A DNA stretch of 64,000 nt, taken from Paenibacillus sp. FSL R5-0912. Lineage in GTDB: Bacteria; Bacillota; Bacilli; Paenibacillales; Paenibacillaceae. This document shows positions 1-8,452 of the stretch, one piece after another (the stretch's first letter is position 1; every line of letters begins with the position of its first letter). Below the pieces are notes generated by a model. It was given only the letters and a program-made list of their open reading frames with translations. It was not told the DNA's origin and made no database searches. The translations under genes and the position numbers were made by a program. The DNA lies in contig NZ_CP009282.1 in assembly GCF_000758605.1 (NCBI RefSeq), positions 5,208,001-5,272,000 on the forward strand. Direction: 5' to 3'.

Positions 1-1931
1 CCGACTTCACTGGCCAGAATGGAATGAATGGACGGCGAGAGTGAAGATTCATGGATACATCTGGATTCGTAGTATTCATAATTCGCAAGCTTGGCTTCTC
101 TGGAGAACTGTCCGTTATATAAGAACATGAACATCAGCACATCCGGCTGCTTGATCATGTCATAGCGGTACAGGCGGTCATAAGACCAATTCGAGTAGAG
201 CGGGAATTCGGATACCGGAATCGAGTGAATATCAATATGAGGCATATCAAAAAATCCGTCATGCTCCTCATACACCCCGCTCTCCGTATCCAGCGGAATC
301 TTCATATGCTCGTGTTTGTTGTCCCAATCCGCCAATTCCTCTTCGCGGAGCTCCGTTTTGGCAACAACGGCTGCATATGCTTCAGGCGTCTTCACCTTCA
401 TCTCGGCAATGGTTTCGAGTGTGAATTCAAATAATTTCTTAGCCATCAGATTGATATAGCAGTTATTGTTGACCATCAGCTGAAATTCGTCAGGTCCCAT
501 TACTCCGAAATAACCGTATTCTCCGCTGCGCTGACCCCACTGGCCGCGGGTTGCATAGAAGCGGCTGATCTGAATCAGCATCTCAGCACCTTTGCTGTAG
601 AGGAATTCCCGGTCACCTGTATTCTTCACATAATGCCAGATGCCGTAGGAAACAGCTGTTCCAACATGCAGCTGAAGGTTAGAGTGCTGCCACAGATCAC
701 AGCTCTCAGTCCCGTCAATCGTGGCAATGGGATAAAAAGCACCTTCGCAATCCACATCCTTCCCGCGCTGCATGGCTTCCGGCAGTGACTTATAGCGGAA
801 CTCCAGCAGGCTGCGGGCCGCCTTCGGATTATTGAACATATAGAACGGCAGACAGTAGGATTCCGTATCCCAGAAGGCCAGACCGCGGTATGCTTCTCCC
901 GTCAGCCCTTTGGCACCGATGTTATAGCCCGGATGATCTCCATGATAGGTCTGATACAGCTGGAAAATGCAGAACCTTATCCCCTGCTGATTCTCGGGAT
1001 CGCCTTCAATAGTGATATCACTGGTTGCCCAGATACCACTCCAGTAAGAGGCTTGGTCAGCAAACACCTGTTGCTTTTCCAGCCCGCTTACCCCGGCCGC
1101 AAGCTCCATACCTTCAGCCCAGAGGCTATCCTCCGTACGGGAGGCTTTGTTGTCCGCCGCATTCACGACGAGCTTGGTGAAGGAAGCCGGTTCTCCTTGA
1201 GACAGTTCAAGAGAGAACTTCCGTCCGATGAACCGGTCACGCTCCACAAGCTCTGTATTTAGTGGCTGGGAGGACTGAAGTATAAACCCGGAGAAAAGCT
1301 TGTTCCCGGTTGTCAGCGTACTTCCCAGGATAGCTGTAACTGCCTCTACGTCTCCGCTGCGCAGCTGCTTCCACATGCTCTGGCCGTGTTCTTCGTGGAT
1401 CATGTTGAAATCAAGACCCGTACAGATATCTACACTCCCCGTGAAGTTAAGCGGCTCAAAGGTGATCTGCTGCAGACCCAGATGAGACATTGTCATACTT
1501 ACCAGGCGCGCGAAGCTGATCTGCAGCTGTTTGCCGTCCGGCAGATGCCAGATGAATTCCCTCCGGAATGTCCCGGTACGGAAATCCAGTCTGCGGGAGT
1601 AATTCGTAACCTTGCTATGAGCCAGATCGAGCTGTAAGCCATCAACGGATATTCGCGTATACAGCCAGTCCACCGCATTCACCATATAACGGAGTGTCCG
1701 GATAATGCCCTTATAATGGTTGCCGACATTCATCTGCTCGTTTAGCCCATTCAAGTAGCTGCCAGGCAGTGAATCTCCGCTGTACCCTTCTTCGGCATAC
1801 CCCCGCACGCCCATATACTCATTGCCCAGTGAAAAAATCGATTCCGAGGTCCGGTTACGCTCCGGATCAAAGCCCTCTTCTATTATCGCCCACGGATCGA
1901 CCTTCAGATATTTGTCCGCCACTTTTGCCAT
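1..1931 (-). CDS. Glycoside hydrolase family 65 disaccharide phosphorylase (maltose/kojibiose/trehalose type), 3' end outside window
   Basis: The visible 643 residues read as a GH65 phosphorylase, a cytoplasmic enzyme that cleaves an alpha-linked glucose disaccharide with phosphate to give beta-glucose-1-phosphate and glucose. The N-terminal beta-sandwich begins MAKVADKYLKVDPWAI. The (alpha/alpha)6 barrel carries FWDTESY near residue 352 and MGPDEF near residue 480, whose Glu is the family's general acid. The start is the ATG at 1931, preceded by GAGAAGGAG. Family members are usually about 750-780 residues, so roughly 120 C-terminal residues lie outside the window. The exact substrate (maltose, kojibiose, trehalose, nigerose) cannot be decided from these motifs. 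It diverges from fnr. Confidence 0.85.
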   Translation of the reverse strand, partial: MAKVADKYLKVDPWAIIEEGFDPERNRTSESIFSLGNEYMGVRGYAEEGYSGDSLPGSYLNGLNEQMNVGNHYKGIIRTLRYMVNAVDWLYTRISVDGLQLDLAHSKVTNYSRRLDFRTGTFRREFIWHLPDGKQLQISFARLVSMTMSHLGLQQITFEPLNFTGSVDICTGLDFNMIHEEHGQSMWKQLRSGDVEAVTAILGSTLTTGNKLFSGFILQSSQPLNTELVERDRFIGRKFSLELSQGEPASFTKLVVNAADNKASRTEDSLWAEGMELAAGVSGLEKQQVFADQASYWSGIWATSDITIEGDPENQQGIRFCIFQLYQTYHGDHPGYNIGAKGLTGEAYRGLAFWDTESYCLPFYMFNNPKAARSLLEFRYKSLPEAMQRGKDVDCEGAFYPIATIDGTESCDLWQHSNLQLHVGTAVSYGIWHYVKNTGDREFLYSKGAEMLIQISRFYATRGQWGQRSGEYGYFGVMGPDEFQLMVNNNCYINLMAKKLFEFTLETIAEMKVKTPEAYAAVVAKTELREEELADWDNKHEHMKIPLDTESGVYEEHDGFFDMPHIDIHSIPVSEFPLYSNWSYDRLYRYDMIKQPDVLMFMFLYNGQFSREAKLANYEYYESRCIHESSLSPSIHSILASEV

Positions 1932-2213
1932 ATTTGATTTCTCCTTCTCTAAGGGAATGTTCCGCCCTTCCCGCAGTTGTCCACGGAGGTACGGACGCTC
2001 AGTTCCAGAGTATCTCTAAGTACCTTCAGGACCAAGGTCTGCTTATAACGGAGTTATGTGCATTTTTACGGAAATGGGGAGATCCAGCAAAAACAAAAAA
2101 AGCCGCAAGCTCCCAGGATCTATCCAGAATAGGAGACAGCTGCTATAATATCCTGTAATACAGGTTATGGACCCACTTTTGGTGCGAAAACATATCATAT
2201 TTCACACAAACGA

Positions 2214-2229
2214 AGTGAAAATTATCACA
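2214..2229 (+). promoter_or_regulatory. Candidate FNR/CRP-type operator upstream of fnr
   Basis: AGTGA-AAATTA-TCACA matches the Bacillus FNR consensus TGTGA-N6-TCACA with one mismatch. Its centre is about 70 bp upstream of the -10-like TATAAT at 2289-2294 that precedes fnr, so autoregulation is plausible. The rest of the gap between 1932 and 2333 is AT-rich and shows nothing else I can name. Confidence 0.5.
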
Positions 2230-2288
2230 ATGTAAAAAAATCGACACTTTTTCGCGAAATTTTTTAACCATAAAGAGGAATTAACATG

Positions 2289-2294
2289 TATAAT
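2289..2294 (+). promoter_or_regulatory. Probable -10 element of the fnr promoter
   Basis: A consensus TATAAT lies 40 bp upstream of the fnr start. The -35 region is poor (TAACCA-like at 2265-2270, 18 bp spacer), which would suit an activator-assisted promoter. Confidence 0.45.
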
Positions 2295-2333
2295 TAATTT
2301 AAAATTTACTGAAAAACTGAGGGAATAAAGGGG

Positions 2334-3062
2334 ATGTCGATTATGATAAAGGAACATTATAATGTTATCGAAGCCCGCGGCAATACAAACTGTTTCTCCG
2401 AACAGAACTTTAACCGGCTATTGGTCACAATGAAGGAGCGCATGGTCCCTGAAGGCTCTCACCTATTCTGGGAAGGCGACTATTCGGATAAATTGTTTTA
2501 TATCAAACGTGGACGTGTGAAACTAACCAAATCAACTGACGAAGGCAAGGAACTAATCCTGTATATGTATCAGGCCGGTGACATGGTTGGTCAGGCAGAC
2601 CCCTTCTTCAGCACGAAGCATAGCTTTACTGCCGAAGTAATTGAAGAAAGTGAAGTCGGCGTCATCGAGCAGAAGGATCTGGAGATTCTGATCTGCCAGC
2701 ACTGTGATTTCGCGATTGACTTCATGAAATGGATGGGGATTCATCACCGTCTCACGCAGACGAAATTCCGCGATCTGATGATGTACGGCAAACCAGGTGC
2801 ACTCTGCTCTACGCTGATCCGTCTGGGCAACACCTATGGCGAGAAGACAGGCGACAGCATTCTGATCAACAAAAAAATCACGCATACAGACCTGTCCAAC
2901 ATGATCGGCGCTACCCGTGAGAGTGTTAACCGCATGCTGAGTGATCTGCGTAAAAAAGACGCTGTAGAGTATGAGAACGGCATGATTGTCATTAAGGATC
3001 TGTCGATGCTTCAAGACATCTGCCATTGTGAATTGTGCCCTAACGAAATCTGCCGAATTTAA
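2334..3062 (+). CDS. fnr: FNR-type oxygen-sensing transcriptional regulator
   Basis: Crp/Fnr-family regulator of 242 residues: N-terminal cyclic-nucleotide-fold sensor domain (about 30-150), then a winged helix with recognition helix ATRESVNRML near 200-210. The C terminus holds CELCPNEIC (CX2CX4C), the cysteine arrangement that ligates the [4Fe-4S] cluster in Bacillus subtilis Fnr, unlike the N-terminal cysteines of E. coli FNR. It should activate anaerobic respiration genes when oxygen is absent. The R-E-S-V-N-R recognition helix resembles that of CRP and predicts binding to TGTGA-N6-TCACA, which occurs upstream of fnr itself and of nirB. Two starts are possible: ATG 2334 (GAGGG 10 nt upstream) or ATG 2343 (AAAGGGG 9 nt upstream). 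Confidence 0.93.
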   Translation: MSIMIKEHYNVIEARGNTNCFSEQNFNRLLVTMKERMVPEGSHLFWEGDYSDKLFYIKRGRVKLTKSTDEGKELILYMYQAGDMVGQADPFFSTKHSFTAEVIEESEVGVIEQKDLEILICQHCDFAIDFMKWMGIHHRLTQTKFRDLMMYGKPGALCSTLIRLGNTYGEKTGDSILINKKITHTDLSNMIGATRESVNRMLSDLRKKDAVEYENGMIVIKDLSMLQDICHCELCPNEICRI

Positions 3063-3131
3063 TTCCTAATAATAATACCCTCTATTCACCTCAATGAAAC
3101 ATATATGACCCAATAAATTAATAGAGTGGTC

Positions 3132-3160
3132 GAAGGCGCCTTGTCCGGCGTCTTTTTTTC
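3132..3160 (+). terminator. Rho-independent terminator after fnr
   Basis: An 8-bp stem (AAGGCGCC with GGCGTCTT, one G-U pair) with a 6-nt loop is followed by seven T residues. It sits about 70 bp after the fnr stop. Confidence 0.7.
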
Positions 3161-3196
3161 TTGTCTGCTGAAGAGATTCCCGCGCTGCCAGCAATT

Positions 3197-3679
3197 CTAC
3201 AAGGTCTTTATTTCCCAAGAATCATAGTATTCCGTCCCCATAGTCAGCACATCCCCGCTAAGCCATTTCGCTGCCAGTACAGCTGCCGGTGAAGCCGAAT
3301 CCAGCGTGATCCGTGCTAATTCCACCCATTCCATTCCGCTCGAATCCTGTTCCGCAAAAGCTGAAATAACTGCTGGCGTCTGCTCCCCGTCCAATTCAAC
3401 CTGGTACAACGCTGCCAAATGATGCATATGCGTGAATTCTTCCTCCTGATAACGGACAAAAAAATCGAATATGCCCAGGTTTCGTTCTACCTTGACTGTG
3501 AATCCGGTCTCTTCCTTGAATTCTCTGACCAGGCCGTCAAGCAGTGATTCGTTCTCTTCGAGTCTTCCACCAGGCAGATCGTATCTTCCCGTGTATGGCC
3601 CTCTTCCCTTATGAATTACCAGCAGCTTGCGGTCACACTGGCAAATTCCATATACGCCAAAATGGTTAAAGCTCTTCAT
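3197..3679 (-). CDS. NUDIX hydrolase
   Basis: A 160-residue NUDIX protein that hydrolyses a nucleoside diphosphate linked to some other moiety; the substrate is not predictable. The Nudix box GX5EX7REUXEEXGU is complete, running from GGRLEEN to REFKEETGF, with the metal-binding REFKEE glutamates present. Nudix proteins of this type (MutT-like, ADP-ribose or RNA-cap pyrophosphatases) act in the cytoplasm. I chose ATG 3679, with AGGGAGTGG upstream, over an in-frame TTG 66 bp further out that has no ribosome site. It lies alone between the fnr and nirC terminators. Confidence 0.85.
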   Translation of the reverse strand: MKSFNHFGVYGICQCDRKLLVIHKGRGPYTGRYDLPGGRLEENESLLDGLVREFKEETGFTVKVERNLGIFDFFVRYQEEEFTHMHHLAALYQVELDGEQTPAVISAFAEQDSSGMEWVELARITLDSASPAAVLAAKWLSGDVLTMGTEYYDSWEIKTL

Positions 3680-3743
3680 GACTGTCCACTCCCTGATTCG
3701 AGTCCTAAACAGCTTACCACAGATAGATGCTCCTTTCAGTGAC

Positions 3744-3777
3744 AAAAAAGCCCCGCAGTAATTAAACTGCGGGGCTT
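3744..3777 (-). terminator. Terminator of the nirB-nirD-nirC operon
   Basis: An 11-bp perfect stem (AAGCCCCGCAG / CTGCGGGGCTT) with an 8-nt loop, followed on the minus strand by six T residues, lies a few bases after the nirC stop. Confidence 0.9.
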
Positions 3778-3782
3778 CTAAA

Positions 3783-4601
3783 TTAACTTATTTTCTTAGT
3801 CTGCATGGCAGTTGATACTTTACGGGGACTACGCACAGGTGAGATCAGCCAGTATGCCATGCCGACGAATACACCGCCGCCGATGATATTGCCGAGCGTA
3901 ACAGGAATCATGTTATGCAGCCAGCCGGCAATGCTCACGGTCTCAGGGTGATTCGGCAGCAGCACTGCCACGCTGAGCAGCGTCATGTTCGCTACACTGT
4001 GTTCGTAGCCGCTTGCGATGAAGGCGAACAGGCACCACCAGATCAGCACCAGCTTCGCCGCTTCACTCTTGGCACGGGAGGACATCCACAGTGCGAGACA
4101 GACAAGCCAGTTACACAGAATACCGCGGAAGAACAGCTCCGAGAACGGCAGGCTCATCTTCTTGGCTGCTGCAGTGAAGATCAGATGATCCACCGGAGCT
4201 GCCTTGAACAGTCCCGAACCCTGAATGAGCAGGGCCAAGATTATTGCTCCGGCTACATTGCCAAAGAAGACGAGAACCCAGTTCTTCACGGTATCCCAGA
4301 CCGTAGTTCTCCCGGCAAGCGTGCTTACCGTGAAGAACATATTATTTCCTGTGAACAACTCCGAGCCAGCGAATACAACCAGGGTCAAGGCAATCCCGAA
4401 GGATGCACCCATAATCAGCGGCTGGAACGGTGACTTGATCGCTGCCAGCGGCGCCCCCAGCGAGAAGATCAGAATAATACCAATACCTACATAAGCTCCT
4501 GCCAGGAGTGCCGCCAAGAAATATTTGGGCAGGCTCTCATTCATCTTGTCGCGTTTGCCTACGGCTGTCTCAACGATATTCTCTACGCTCTGCGTAAACA
4601 T
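3783..4601 (-). CDS. nirC: Formate/nitrite channel family protein, probable nitrite transporter NirC
   Basis: A 272-residue member of the FNT family of pentameric anion channels. About six hydrophobic segments are visible. Family signatures include FTGNNMFF (about residue 83), RGILCNWLVCLALW (about 160) and GYEHSVANM (about 200), whose His is the conserved pore residue. Its place directly downstream of nirB and nirD points to nitrite rather than formate: it would import nitrite for reduction and limit nitrite build-up. The ATG at 4601 has AGGTG upstream. The terminator at 3744-3777 closes the operon. Formate transport cannot be excluded from sequence alone. Confidence 0.87.
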   Translation of the reverse strand: MFTQSVENIVETAVGKRDKMNESLPKYFLAALLAGAYVGIGIILIFSLGAPLAAIKSPFQPLIMGASFGIALTLVVFAGSELFTGNNMFFTVSTLAGRTTVWDTVKNWVLVFFGNVAGAIILALLIQGSGLFKAAPVDHLIFTAAAKKMSLPFSELFFRGILCNWLVCLALWMSSRAKSEAAKLVLIWWCLFAFIASGYEHSVANMTLLSVAVLLPNHPETVSIAGWLHNMIPVTLGNIIGGGVFVGMAYWLISPVRSPRKVSTAMQTKKIS

Positions 4602-4625
4602 ATCTACACCTGCTCTTCTTTTAAT

Positions 4626-4967
4626 TTATAGCCTTGCCACTGCCGCAGGCAGACTAACCTTGACGACTCCGTCCTCCACAACAACCGGATGGACTACTGC
4701 CTGACCGCGGTCCGGAGCCTGAACTTCTCCGGTCCGCAGATCGATTTTCCAGTCATGAAGCGGGTCATACAAATAATAGCCGGATACAATCCCCTCAGCG
4801 AGCGGACCGCCCTTGGGGTGGGGACTGTGGTTCTCCACGGCATAGAAAGCGCCATCCGATGTGCGGAATATCGCTAACTCCACCTCGCCTGCATTTACTA
4901 CCCGGCCAATCTGCAGCATGAAATCGTCTGCGGCTCCTACTGCATACTCTCGATTACTGAGTTCCAT
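4626..4967 (-). CDS. nirD: Nitrite reductase (NADH) small subunit
   Basis: A 113-residue Rieske-fold subunit that pairs with NirB in cytoplasmic NADH-dependent nitrite reductase. The Rieske motif is present but without its cysteines: HSPHPKGGPLAEG and YDPLHDWKIDL keep the histidines, while Ser and Asp replace the two Cys ligands. The protein should therefore not hold a 2Fe-2S cluster, as is usual for NirD. The start is ATG 4967, behind AGGGAGAGGGAG. A longer open frame upstream only overlaps the end of nirB. It sits 25 bp after nirB in the operon order nirB-nirD-nirC. Confidence 0.9.
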   Translation of the reverse strand: MELSNREYAVGAADDFMLQIGRVVNAGEVELAIFRTSDGAFYAVENHSPHPKGGPLAEGIVSGYYLYDPLHDWKIDLRTGEVQAPDRGQAVVHPVVVEDGVVKVSLPAAVARL

Positions 4968-4992
4968 AATTTTCTCTCCCTCTCCCTTCAGG

Positions 4993-7419
4993 CTAGACCC
5001 GTGTCTGTTCGAACAGTGCTGTGCGGGTACTGTTGTCATCCAGCATCTTTTTCCATGGATCGCTGACTTGTGCCAGGGCGAAGTCGATCCGTGCAGCGAG
5101 TTCTTTCCGGTTGTCATCACTGCCCAGAATAACGTTCTGGATATGCTCAAGGCCCATACGTTCTACCCATTCTGAAGTTCTCTCCAGGTAATTTCCGGTT
5201 TCACGGTAATACTGCATTACGGCGGAGCAGACCTCGACCAGCTCTTCATCGGTTCTTACCTTGCAGAAGGCATCTGCGATCCGTGGCTTAATCCCGCCGT
5301 TGCCGCCGATGAATACTTCCCAGCCGCCGTCGTTGCCAACAATGCCGATATCCTTCGTGCAGGATTCTGCGCAGTTGCGCGGACAGCCGTTAACCGCCAT
5401 TTTGAACTTGGCTGGCATATCCAGGCGCTCATACTTGCGCTCAAGCATAGCGCCCATGCCCATGGAATCCTGTGTGCCAAAGCGGCAGAACTGTGAACCA
5501 ACGCAGGTCTTGACCGTACGTAAGGATTTCGCATAGGCATAGCCGGATGGCATATCCAGCTCCTCCCACACCTTCGGCACATCCTCTTTTTTGACACCGA
5601 TCAGGTCCAGACGCTGCCCGCCGGTCACCTTCACAACCTTCACATCATACTTCAGGGAAACATCGGCGATGCGTTTCAAATCCTCTGGAGTGGTAACCCC
5701 GCCGTACATCCGCGGAACAACCGTATAAGTTCCGTCCTTCTGAATATTGGCGCTCATCCGTTCATTCACGAAGCGCGATTCCTTCTCGTCCTCATGGGTG
5801 TCCGGATAGATCATACCCAGATAATAGTTCACAGCAGGACGGCATTTAGAACAGCCTTCTGATTGCTTCCAGTCCAGCACATGCATAACTTCTTTGGTGG
5901 TTTTGAGGCCTTTAGCCGTAATTTCGGCTACAATCTCATCCCGGCTAAGCGGGGTACAGCTGCAGATCCCCTGCTTGGCGCTTTGCTGGAAGCTATCTCC
6001 CAGAACGAACTGCAGAATCTGCTCAACTACAGGCTTACAGCCGCCGCATGAGCGGGTTGCGCCTGTACAAGCCTTGATCTCATCCACTGTAGTGAATCCA
6101 TTCTCCGTAACGGCATCAACAATCGCCTTTTTGGTTACCCCGTTGCAGCCGCAGACAATTTCTTCATCGGCCATCGCTTCAACCGATAGCCCTTTCTTGG
6201 CTCCGCCTCCGCCGCAGCAGCCTGTGCCCATGACCTCTCCATAGATCTCATCGGTCATTTCTGTTCCCTGCTTCACCAGCTTCTGCAGGCTCGCTGCTTC
6301 CGTTACATCACCGAACAGAACCGCGCCGACAATAATGTTGTTTTTGAGCAGAATCTTCTTATAGGTTCTCTTCCACTCATCCTTGGCGGATATGACGGTA
6401 TGCTCCGCTGTTTCGGTGAACTCTCCGGCCGAGAAAACATCAACACCGGAAATCTTGAGCTTCGTCGCGACAACCGAACCTTCGTATCCCGGAGTCTGCA
6501 CACCAGACAAATGCTTGGCCAGTACCATCCCCTGCTCGAAGAGAGGCGCTACCAGACCATAGCAGGTGCCCCGGTGCTCCGTACATTCACCGACAGAATA
6601 CACATTAGCCATGGAGGTCTGCAGATAGTCATTGACGACAATCCCGCGGTTAACCTCGATGCCGCTATCCTTGGCAAGCTGAACATTAGGTTTAATTCCG
6701 ACTGCCATTACCACAAATTCTGCGGGCAACTCACTGCCGTCACTGAAGCGCAGCCCCGTAACCCGCTTTTCTCCAGTCAATTCGACCGTCTGCTTACCCA
6801 TGGCGAATTTCACACCTTGACGCGCAAGCTCCGCCTGCAGCATAGAAGATGCCGTACGGTCCAGTTGCCGTTCCATCAGATCCTCAAGCAGATGCACAAC
6901 GGTAACGTCCATCCCCAGATTCACGAGGCCTTTGGCTGCTTCAAGACCAAGCAGACCTCCGCCGATCACAGCTGCCGTGCGGTACTGCTTCGCTGCAGCC
7001 AGCATGGCATCGCAATCTGCGATATCACGGAAGCCGACTACCCCGTCTTTTAAACTGCCAGGAACAGGTAATATAAACGAATTAGAACCCGTAGCAATGA
7101 TAACCTTGTCGTAATGAACCGCCTGTCCGTTATCAGTAATCACCTGCCTGGTTTGTTCATCAATCCGGATCACAGTCGTTCCAGTATGCAGGGTAATATT
7201 GTTATCTTCATACCACTGGCGGTCATTCAGAATAATATCTTCAATGGTTTTACTGCCTTCGAGAACATAGGACAGCATAATCCGGTTGTAATTGGGATGC
7301 GGCTCACTGCCGATAATCGTGATATCATAAGCCCCGCCCAGCTTTAAAATCTGCTCAATAGTGCCTACACCCGCCATGCCATTGCCAATCAGCACTAACT
7401 TTTCTCTGTTCGCTGTCAC
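4993..7419 (-). CDS. nirB: Assimilatory/dissimilatory NADH nitrite reductase large subunit
   Basis: An 808-residue multidomain enzyme reducing nitrite to ammonium with NADH. The order is: FAD/NAD oxidoreductase domain (LVLIGNGMAGVG near residue 10, YDKVIIATGS), BFD-like 2Fe-2S domain with cysteine groups CGCNGV and CGGCKP (about 440-490), a second Cys-rich segment CSKCRP, then the siroheme/4Fe-4S half with TCVGSQFC and NGCPRNCAESC (about 650-700). I chose GTG 7419 because GAAGGAGGG lies 8 nt upstream; the ATG at 7488 lies at the promoter -10 and has no ribosome site. Two perfect FNR boxes upstream suggest anaerobic activation. It corresponds to nasD of B. subtilis. Confidence 0.95.
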   Translation of the reverse strand: MTANREKLVLIGNGMAGVGTIEQILKLGGAYDITIIGSEPHPNYNRIMLSYVLEGSKTIEDIILNDRQWYEDNNITLHTGTTVIRIDEQTRQVITDNGQAVHYDKVIIATGSNSFILPVPGSLKDGVVGFRDIADCDAMLAAAKQYRTAAVIGGGLLGLEAAKGLVNLGMDVTVVHLLEDLMERQLDRTASSMLQAELARQGVKFAMGKQTVELTGEKRVTGLRFSDGSELPAEFVVMAVGIKPNVQLAKDSGIEVNRGIVVNDYLQTSMANVYSVGECTEHRGTCYGLVAPLFEQGMVLAKHLSGVQTPGYEGSVVATKLKISGVDVFSAGEFTETAEHTVISAKDEWKRTYKKILLKNNIIVGAVLFGDVTEAASLQKLVKQGTEMTDEIYGEVMGTGCCGGGGAKKGLSVEAMADEEIVCGCNGVTKKAIVDAVTENGFTTVDEIKACTGATRSCGGCKPVVEQILQFVLGDSFQQSAKQGICSCTPLSRDEIVAEITAKGLKTTKEVMHVLDWKQSEGCSKCRPAVNYYLGMIYPDTHEDEKESRFVNERMSANIQKDGTYTVVPRMYGGVTTPEDLKRIADVSLKYDVKVVKVTGGQRLDLIGVKKEDVPKVWEELDMPSGYAYAKSLRTVKTCVGSQFCRFGTQDSMGMGAMLERKYERLDMPAKFKMAVNGCPRNCAESCTKDIGIVGNDGGWEVFIGGNGGIKPRIADAFCKVRTDEELVEVCSAVMQYYRETGNYLERTSEWVERMGLEHIQNVILGSDDNRKELAARIDFALAQVSDPWKKMLDDNSTRTALFEQTRV

Positions 7420-7474
7420 TGGTAGAACCCTCCTTCGAAACTCAGATTTCTTCACAAACTTGCTTGATATTGAA

Positions 7475-7480
7475 ATTATA
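7475..7480 (-). promoter_or_regulatory. -10 box of the nirBDC promoter
   Basis: TATAAT on the minus strand with no good -35 at the right spacing, as expected for an activator-dependent promoter. A start site about 7 bp downstream (near 7468) would place the proximal FNR box at about -41.5. Confidence 0.7.
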
Positions 7481-7502
7481 CTGTCCAAAATTCCCCGGCA
7501 TT

Positions 7503-7539
7503 TGTGATTCCAGTCACATTAAATGTGAAACATTTCACA
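7503..7539 (-). promoter_or_regulatory. Tandem FNR-type operators upstream of nirB
   Basis: Two perfect TGTGA-N6-TCACA palindromes, TGTGATTCCAGTCACA at 7503-7518 and TGTGAAACATTTCACA at 7524-7539, are offset by exactly 21 bp and so lie on the same DNA face. The proximal one is centred 35.5 bp from the near edge of the -10 box. Confidence 0.85.
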
Positions 7540-7552
7540 TAAAGTAAAATAC

Positions 7553-7590
7553 AAAAAAAGGACCCCTGCGCACTCGGCACAGAAATCCTT
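7553..7590 (-). terminator. Terminator of the DUF4430-like lipoprotein gene
   Basis: On the minus strand AAGGA pairs with TCCTT and CTGTGC pairs with GCGCAG inside it, followed by a run of seven T residues. It also insulates the nirB promoter from upstream reading. Confidence 0.75.
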
Positions 7591-7621
7591 GTATCCGATA
7601 AAACGGATTCCGCTATCGTAA

Positions 7622-8308
7622 TTACCTCAGAACCAGTGATATCTCCAGCTTGTCCTGCGGTCTGAGCTTCATATCCACACCATTTCCCAGCAGCGCTTTG
7701 TCATTAACCTTCAGTTTCCACTCCTCACTGCTGAGTGGTGTGTAATCCATTACGGTAAGAACCGTCTTGTTATTCTCTGCCAGCTTAATCATTCCGCTGT
7801 TCTTCATAAGTCCCTTCACTGACAAATCTTCCGTATAGGACAGCACATGCGAATGTGTCAGCTCAGGCTGTTCACTCCCGCCATTCACCATAAGGATAAC
7901 CGGTTGAAATAACGCCCCGGCTGCGGCCGGCTGCGCTGAGAAGACAATCGCTGCTCCAGCCTCGATTTTACTGTTCCAGTCCGTAAGCTTCTTGCTGTTC
8001 ACTTGTACTTCCCACATCATATCCTGACTGAGCGCAACCCTATTGACCTCAAGAATACTATAGCCGTCTGCTGCAAAAGTAACGATCCCGCTCTTTCTCA
8101 GCAGTTCTATAATGGAATTACCTTCAATATAAGCTTCGTTAAGCAGTCTGCCGGAGGTTCCGGCCATTTCACGTTCACCCACCAGAATTGAAAAAGATAG
8201 TCCTGTGCTGCCGCCCGTATTTCCCGGTCCCAGATCCGAGCTGCAGCCGCTGGCTGTGAGTATAAAAACAAGGCACAGTAGTAAGCGCCCCATCCATTTC
8301 GTGGACAT
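7622..8308 (-). CDS. Lipoprotein with two DUF4430-like domains
   Basis: A 228-residue predicted surface lipoprotein. The signal peptide ends in the lipobox LTASGC (Cys 22). After it come two repeats of a small ubiquitin-like fold resembling DUF4430, the domain related to the cobalamin-binding C-terminal part of transcobalamin: one around residues 37-125 and one around 135-228. Each carries a hydrophobic strand, then a W-E-[VL]-[QK]-V-N element (MMWEVQVN and EEWKLKVN). Such domains occur in Firmicute adhesion and vitamin-binding proteins, but no ligand can be assigned. It is an isolated gene with its own terminator, between nirB and ric. Confidence 0.65.
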   Translation of the reverse strand: MSTKWMGRLLLCLVFILTASGCSSDLGPGNTGGSTGLSFSILVGEREMAGTSGRLLNEAYIEGNSIIELLRKSGIVTFAADGYSILEVNRVALSQDMMWEVQVNSKKLTDWNSKIEAGAAIVFSAQPAAAGALFQPVILMVNGGSEQPELTHSHVLSYTEDLSVKGLMKNSGMIKLAENNKTVLTVMDYTPLSSEEWKLKVNDKALLGNGVDMKLRPQDKLEISLVLR

Positions 8309-8413
8309 TCCACGGCACCGCCTTCTTATGTAATATCCCTGACTCCTTTAAGGATACCGCATAGAAGACCTGTTCTCAAATTATTTCTGCTCTAAACCTA
8401 ACGTTCTTTATAA

Positions 8414-8436
8414 CAAAAAAGTCCCCGGAGGGACTT
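8414..8436 (-). terminator. Terminator after ric
   Basis: A short stem AAGTCC / GGACTT with an additional G-C pair, followed on the minus strand by seven T residues, 17 bp after the stop codon. Confidence 0.7.
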
Positions 8437-8452
8437 TCCGTAGCACTACATT

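Noticed and set aside
3679..3745. Extended NUDIX start at a TTG codon (3745)
   Set aside because: It lies at the nirC terminator and lacks a ribosome site, whereas ATG 3679 has AGGGAGTGG.
4626..4967. NirD as a damaged Rieske protein because its cysteines are missing
   Set aside because: Loss of the cluster ligands is normal in NirD small subunits.
7419..7488. Longer nirB starting at ATG 7488
   Set aside because: That codon is at the promoter -10 region, so it would lie upstream of the probable transcript start.
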